A DNA stretch of 64,000 nt from Mesorhizobium sp. (lineage in GTDB: Bacteria > Pseudomonadota > Alphaproteobacteria > Rhizobiales > Rhizobiaceae). Made by a program: the position numbers and the translations under genes. How positions within the stretch are numbered: the first letter of the stretch is position 1; every line of letters begins with the position of its first letter. The notes under the pieces are model-generated. The model ran no database searches. It saw nothing but the letters and a program-made list of their open reading frames with translations, and was not told the DNA's origin. Shown here in pieces: positions 63,596 through 64,000 of this stretch. The DNA is taken from positions 24,197 through 88,196 of the forward strand of contig SAQG01000027.1 in the NCBI GenBank assembly GCA_004020315.1, given 5' to 3'.

Positions 63596-64000
63596 GGGTT
63601 CTGGTTAGCACGACGCGGGCGCCGGGTGAACGGCGGTCGGGCAAAGCTGTTAGTGAGGCGTGACTTAGGCGCAGGGCAGCCAGTGGGTTTGGTTGAGCGG
63701 CCAAGTTAGGTGTCGCCTGCAACGCAGCAGCGCTCGAAGGTAACGGCATGGATCCTAGGGTCTTCGCGACGTCGCTTCGCTCCTGCTCCGCCCTAGGATG
63801 ACGAAAGGAGGGAAGGCTTCGGCTAGTCTCGAAGGCCTGCGATTTGCTGTCGGCCGCCGCGCCCCGCTAGCCATCGGGTGCTATCTGTTACATGGCGACG
63901 CAACTGCCAAATCTACGACATCCACAATTGGCCTTAAGCCACTACGCCTTCGTCATCAACTCTGAGCGATTGGGGCATCTCGGAGCCTTGCGTTGAGGGT
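63596..64000. other. Right-end gap with family A copy
   Basis: 405 bases with no supported gene. Besides copy A11 and its appendage, nothing is recognised; the window ends before the next gene. Confidence 0.5.
63740..63845. repeat. Family A palindrome copy A11 with right-hand appendage
   Basis: The palindrome at 63740-63805 runs GTAACGGCATGGATCCTAGG to CCGCCCTAGGATGACGAAAG. The appendage at about 63819-63843 is GGCTAGTCTCGAAGGCCTGC, matching those after A3 and A6. Confidence 0.85.

Overview
The window looks like a stretch of a high-GC alphaproteobacterial main chromosome from the order Rhizobiales, most like Mesorhizobium or a near relative. This assignment is my inference. It rests on the gene order around hemE, rho, mnmE, mnmG, rsmG, parA, parB and holA, on the protein family types, and on the dense dispersed extragenic palindromes. 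No plasmid or phage backbone is visible. The region appears to span the replication origin and the centromere-like parS cluster.

Left part (1-17700): housekeeping genes, mostly on the plus strand and often joined by ATGA overlaps. They are rdgB (5' truncated by the window edge), hemW, rsmI, yraN, uppP (minus), a glutathione transferase, queG, an NAD-dependent epimerase-like protein, mepA, glucokinase, an MsbA-type ABC exporter, dapB and gpmA. Among them sit an FHA-plus-class III cyclase protein, a decayed low-molecular-weight phosphatase gene, and a membrane-anchored CadC-like regulator with a TolB-like domain and TPR repeats.

Accessory part (17900-38700): it begins with tRNA-Leu(CAG). An Mrr-type restriction endonuclease gene follows, broken by one missing base. 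A BTAD/TPR regulator is divergent from an operon of a cysteine-synthase-like enzyme and a PLP decarboxylase. A minus-strand catabolic-looking cluster follows: a Tat-exported solute-binding protein, an HSL-type esterase, an isochorismatase-like hydrolase, a DddP-like M24 metalloprotein and a GATase1-AraC regulator. Next come a possible 34-residue membrane protein and an unrecognised zinc-ribbon protein with a HEPN-like motif. The reverse transsulfuration pair (cystathionine beta-synthase and gamma-lyase) closes this part, beside an Rrf2 regulator and an FAD/NAD(P)-binding protein.

Envelope part (38500-45800): an RlpA-like DPBB protein, a PHA depolymerase, a transglutaminase-like cysteine peptidase, a tight operon of a Tim44-domain protein, mltA, a Smr-domain protein and an XRE regulator, then fxsA and secB with a clear terminator.

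Origin part (46000-64000): dnaQ, coaE, aroE, maf and ppsR run leftward and hemE, hemJ and rho run rightward. The 403-bp gap between ppsR and hemE carries DnaA boxes, an AT-rich stretch and clustered GANTC sites, and is the best oriC candidate. Four parS-like sites lie between mnmE and mnmG and a fifth lies inside rsmG, next to parA and parB. holA closes the window. Intergenic space throughout is occupied by several families of dispersed palindromic repeats, which account for most gene-free stretches.
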